A DNA stretch of 64,000 bases from Cytophagales bacterium. GTDB taxonomy: Bacteria > Bacteroidota > Bacteroidia > Cytophagales > Spirosomataceae. The stretch lies in assembly GCA_004292855.1 (NCBI GenBank), contig RDXN01000047.1, positions 1 to 64,000 on the forward strand. Reading direction: 5' to 3'. Made by a program: the position numbers and the translations under genes. Positions within the stretch are counted from its first letter, which is position 1; every line of letters starts with the position of its first letter. This document shows positions 61,369 to 64,000 of this stretch, one piece after another. A model generated the notes under the pieces. It had not been told where the DNA came from and did not search any database. It saw nothing but the letters and a program-made list of their open reading frames with translations.

Positions 61369-63273
61369 CTACTTCCGCACAAGCGGCAGCACCACCTGCG
61401 AGGGATATTTGCCCGTGTGAAACACCTGATTGTGCGCCACAATCCCCTTCGATTCGTCGTAGTTGTTGCCACCCGTGTTCAAGTTGCGCTCAAACCGGGG
61501 GAAGTTACTGCTCGACACCTCGATCCGAATTCGGTGCCCCGGCGCAAAGAAATTGCTCGTAGCCATTGGGCTGAGGGTAAGCTTATAGACCTTGCCGTTT
61601 TCCATCATCACCTCCTTGTCGAAACCCTCGCGGTAGCGGGCGCGGAGGATGGTCTCGTCCAAATTGTAAGCCCGGCCATCGGGGTACACGTCGATCAGTT
61701 TCACCGTAAAATCGGTGTCTTTGGCGTCTGAACCTACATAGAGCGTGGTCTCGATGTTTCCTGACAGCTCTACCCCATCGGCAAACGACTCCGTCGTGTA
61801 CACCAGAATGTCCTGCCGGGTTTCCATCTGATGCTGATCGAACGACCCGCCCTGCACGGCATTGCCCGTGCAGCACACATTACCCCCGTAGGAGGGCACG
61901 GGGTAGGCCGGGTCGTAGGCAAAGGCATCGGGTTTTTCGTTGGCCGCCGGTAATGAAGTAGTCAGCTTACCATCGCCGTACAGACTGTTGGCGCGACCTC
62001 CGCTGCTAAGGTAATAGGGGGTGGGGTGGGCGTTGGCAGGGGGCCAGGAGTCGGCGGTTTGCCATTTGTTGCTACCCATCGTGAAGAACCGAACACGCGG
62101 CATGGTGGGGGGCGTGTTGCTACCGTCGGTTTTTAGCAGGGCATCGAACCAACCGTAGGTCAGGGCATCGTAGTCGAGCCGGGCGTCGCCTACGCTCCGC
62201 TCGCCCACAACGGTGTTGGCGGTGGCGCGTTTGTAAGCGCAGTGCAACGTGGGTGCAATCACCAGATACTGTGCATCACGCGTGGGCTGGTCGATGGCAT
62301 TTTTCCGCACGTGGTTGAACAGAGCCAGGTTAGGGCCGGTCGAGACATCGTACCACGATGCAAACCAGAACGTTGGCACACCAAACGGCATATTATCGTG
62401 GTAGAGGCCCCCCTTGTACCAGGCCGGGTCGTTGGGCTTGCGAATAACCATCTGATCGTAATAGCCCTTTTGCCCATCAACGTTTTTGAGGATGTCCTGC
62501 ACGGGCAGGTGCCGCAACCCCTGCGCCCAATCGACTTTGGGCATTTCGGGAGCGAGGTCGTAAAAGCGCGAAATACGGGCGAGGTCTTCGCTCGTGGCCG
62601 TTTTGGGGAACAGGGGCCGGGCGTTGGCGTCGACTTGTGTGCCGTAGAGCCAGGCCGTGAAGAGCATTTGCTGTGCCCCACCCCGATACCAGTTGCCCTG
62701 TTCCATGAAGTTGCCCACGCGCCCCACGCCTGCCCCGAAACCCTGCGCCACCATCGCGGCATGGGCCGGGTGGTCGAGGGCAGCCACCGCCATTTGCCAC
62801 TCGGCGGTCGATGAGCAACCCACCGTGCCAATTTTGCCATTGCTCCACGGTTGTTTGCTCATCCACGTGAAGGCATCGTAGCCGTCGGTGGTGGGGGCAC
62901 CCAGAATTTCCCAGTTGCCCTCGGAGAAAAATTTGCCGCGCTCGTTCTGCACGACATAGGCATAACCACGCTTCACGGCGTCCAAAGCGGCCTGATACGT
63001 TCCAGCGCGTTGCTCGCCATCGCCCCAGCTATTGAAGTTGTAGGGCGTTTTGGAGAACAGGATCGGAACGGGTTTGTCGGTGCGGGGGCGGTAAATGTCC
63101 GTAGCCAGCCGGACGCCATCCCGCATGGGCATCATCACTTTTTGCTCGACAATTGCCACTTGATTAAGCTGTTGGAGAACAGCCGCCGGGTCGGGGCCGG
63201 GCGTTTGAGCGGTTAACGTATAGGAACCAAAAAACAGGAGAATCAAAGCGATGGATACGAAACGGCTTTTCAT
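61369..63273 (-). CDS. Secreted CocE/NonD hydrolase (X-Pro dipeptidase-like)
   Basis: A 634-residue protein with a signal peptide ([12 protein letters not shown]). The alpha/beta-hydrolase domain begins at [15 protein letters not shown]; the nucleophile is Ser154 in [12 protein letters not shown]. The C-terminal jelly-roll X-Pro dipeptidyl-peptidase domain spans about 430-630 ([33 protein letters not shown]). Relatives hydrolyse beta-lactam side-chain esters, cocaine or X-Pro peptides; substrate here is not predictable. Confidence 0.9.
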   Translation of the reverse strand: MKSRFVSIALILLFFGSYTLTAQTPGPDPAAVLQQLNQVAIVEQKVMMPMRDGVRLATDIYRPRTDKPVPILFSKTPYNFNSWGDGEQRAGTYQAALDAVKRGYAYVVQNERGKFFSEGNWEILGAPTTDGYDAFTWMSKQPWSNGKIGTVGCSSTAEWQMAVAALDHPAHAAMVAQGFGAGVGRVGNFMEQGNWYRGGAQQMLFTAWLYGTQVDANARPLFPKTATSEDLARISRFYDLAPEMPKVDWAQGLRHLPVQDILKNVDGQKGYYDQMVIRKPNDPAWYKGGLYHDNMPFGVPTFWFASWYDVSTGPNLALFNHVRKNAIDQPTRDAQYLVIAPTLHCAYKRATANTVVGERSVGDARLDYDALTYGWFDALLKTDGSNTPPTMPRVRFFTMGSNKWQTADSWPPANAHPTPYYLSSGGRANSLYGDGKLTTSLPAANEKPDAFAYDPAYPVPSYGGNVCCTGNAVQGGSFDQHQMETRQDILVYTTESFADGVELSGNIETTLYVGSDAKDTDFTVKLIDVYPDGRAYNLDETILRARYREGFDKEVMMENGKVYKLTLSPMATSNFFAPGHRIRIEVSSSNFPRFERNLNTGGNNYDESKGIVAHNQVFHTGKYPSQVVLPLVRK

Positions 63274-63442
63274 CGGGATATACTGAGGTTAAATTATTTC
63301 TGTGAGAAGCAACTAATCACCAAAAGCTACGCGGACGGCTCAACATAGTCTTCCGGCCGCTCATCCCTATTTATAGCAGTCAATCCCGACCAGCCTTGCA
63401 TAAGGGAATTGAAAGTGAGATACTTGCACGAAACCGTTCACT

Positions 63443-64000
63443 ATGCAAACTATCCTCGGCGCGGGCGGGGCCATTGGCGTTGAACTCGCTAAAGCCTTGC
63501 CACCCTACACAACCGACATCCGACTCGTGAGCCGCAATCCGAAGGCCATAAACCCAACCGACCAACTCCATTCCGCCGACTTAACCGATGCTGCCCAGAT
63601 CGACCGGGCCGTAGCAGGCAGCGAGATCTGCTACCTCACCGTGGGTTTCGACTACACTACTAAACTCTGGCAACAGCGTTGGCCGGTACTGATCCGAAAC
63701 GTGGTTGATGCGTGCGCGAAACATGGGGCGAAGCTGGTCTTTTTCGACAACGTCTACGCCATCGGGGGCGACAACGTGAAGCATATCACCGAAAGCTCCC
63801 CCATCAGCCCAACCAGTAAAAAAGGCGAGGTTCGGGCCGCCGTCGACCGGCACATTCTGGACGCCGTTGAGAAAGGTCGCCTTGACGCTATCATTGCCCG
63901 CGCCCCCGATTTCTTTGGGCCAATCAAAGACAAGAGCATTACCATGAACCTGATTTACGACAACCTCGTGAAAGGTAAATCAGCGCAGTGGTTCTGCAAT
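63443..64000 (+). CDS. NAD-dependent epimerase/dehydratase-like protein, partial
   Basis: The frame is open from ATG 63443 to the window edge (at least 186 residues). The Rossmann motif GAGGAIGVELAKAL at the N terminus replaces the classical GxxGxxG in GxGGxxG form. LVSRNPKAINPTDQ, SEICYLTVGFDYTTKLWQ, LVFFDNVYAIGG, and IIARAPDFFGP follow, as in NAD(P)-binding epimerase-like reductases. The 3' end lies outside the window. Confidence 0.85.
   Translation, partial: MQTILGAGGAIGVELAKALPPYTTDIRLVSRNPKAINPTDQLHSADLTDAAQIDRAVAGSEICYLTVGFDYTTKLWQQRWPVLIRNVVDACAKHGAKLVFFDNVYAIGGDNVKHITESSPISPTSKKGEVRAAVDRHILDAVEKGRLDAIIARAPDFFGPIKDKSITMNLIYDNLVKGKSAQWFCN

Noticed and set aside
1-64000. tRNA and rRNA genes
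   Set aside because: No cloverleaf with a T-loop GGTTCGAATCC-type element or rRNA-like stretch was found by eye in the spacers; a dedicated scan could still find one.

Overview
The window looks like a chromosomal segment of a Bacteroidota member, most likely order Cytophagales (Spirosoma-like). The evidence is family content: a PorE-type OmpA protein, a PorT-like barrel, an FtsL-like protein of the Bacteroidota type, DUF4159/MoxR/DUF58/BatA genes and a long-form IspH. Promoters also fit the Bacteroidota consensus TTTG-N19-TAnnTTTG, with exact matches ahead of fusA and rpsL. Genes are densely packed, with many ATGA or TAATG overlaps, and no gene-free stretch exceeds about 290 bases. I saw no tRNA, rRNA, CRISPR array or transposase gene.

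Layout. 0-7 kb: a fragment of a surface-type protein, then fusA-rpsJ, a 42-residue membrane protein, and a short dcw remnant (rsmH, ftsL-like, ftsI) on the minus strand. 7-14.6 kb: a plus-strand run of a TlpA-like lipoprotein, a TVP38/VTT membrane protein and eboB, eboC, eboD, eboE and eboF, the metabolite-traffic cluster known from scytonemin-producing cyanobacteria and eustigmatophyte plastids. No eboA is visible. 14.6-25 kb: alpha-L-fucosidase, ispH, a Crp/Fnr-SDR-hydrolase unit, a GHL10 lipoprotein, DUF2256 and DUF2805 genes, an Lrp regulator, an ABC-F ATPase and DedA.

25-38 kb: a minus-strand run of DUF4159, MoxR, DUF58, an Xre/RES toxin-antitoxin module with a broken toxin, BatA-like, DUF4175-like, a membrane protein, an M1 peptidase, a membrane protein and a gamma-carbonic anhydrase. 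38-48 kb: a 1326-residue beta-helix/Ig surface protein, rpsL-rpsG, prfA, a DUF4160/DUF2442 pair and mnmH. 48-64 kb: pdxJ, nuoB, nuoA, a PorT-like barrel, yqgE, folK, a TspO-like protein, a PorE-like protein, a TonB-dependent receptor, a YhcG-type nuclease, thioredoxin, a CocE/NonD hydrolase and a partial epimerase.

Two themes stand out. First, normally conserved operons are in pieces: rpsL-rpsG lies 40 kb from fusA-rpsJ, the dcw cluster stops after ftsI, and nuoA/nuoB are split by an unrelated gene and followed by pdxJ. Second, at least ten spacers are filled almost from one gene boundary to the next by long inverted repeats whose arms are built from short reiterated words. Two carry REP-like GTCATCCCG...GGGATCTA ends, and a related short module sits in frame inside ispH. 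A pair of unannotated paralogues with a PD-(D/E)XK-like signature is a further candidate novelty.
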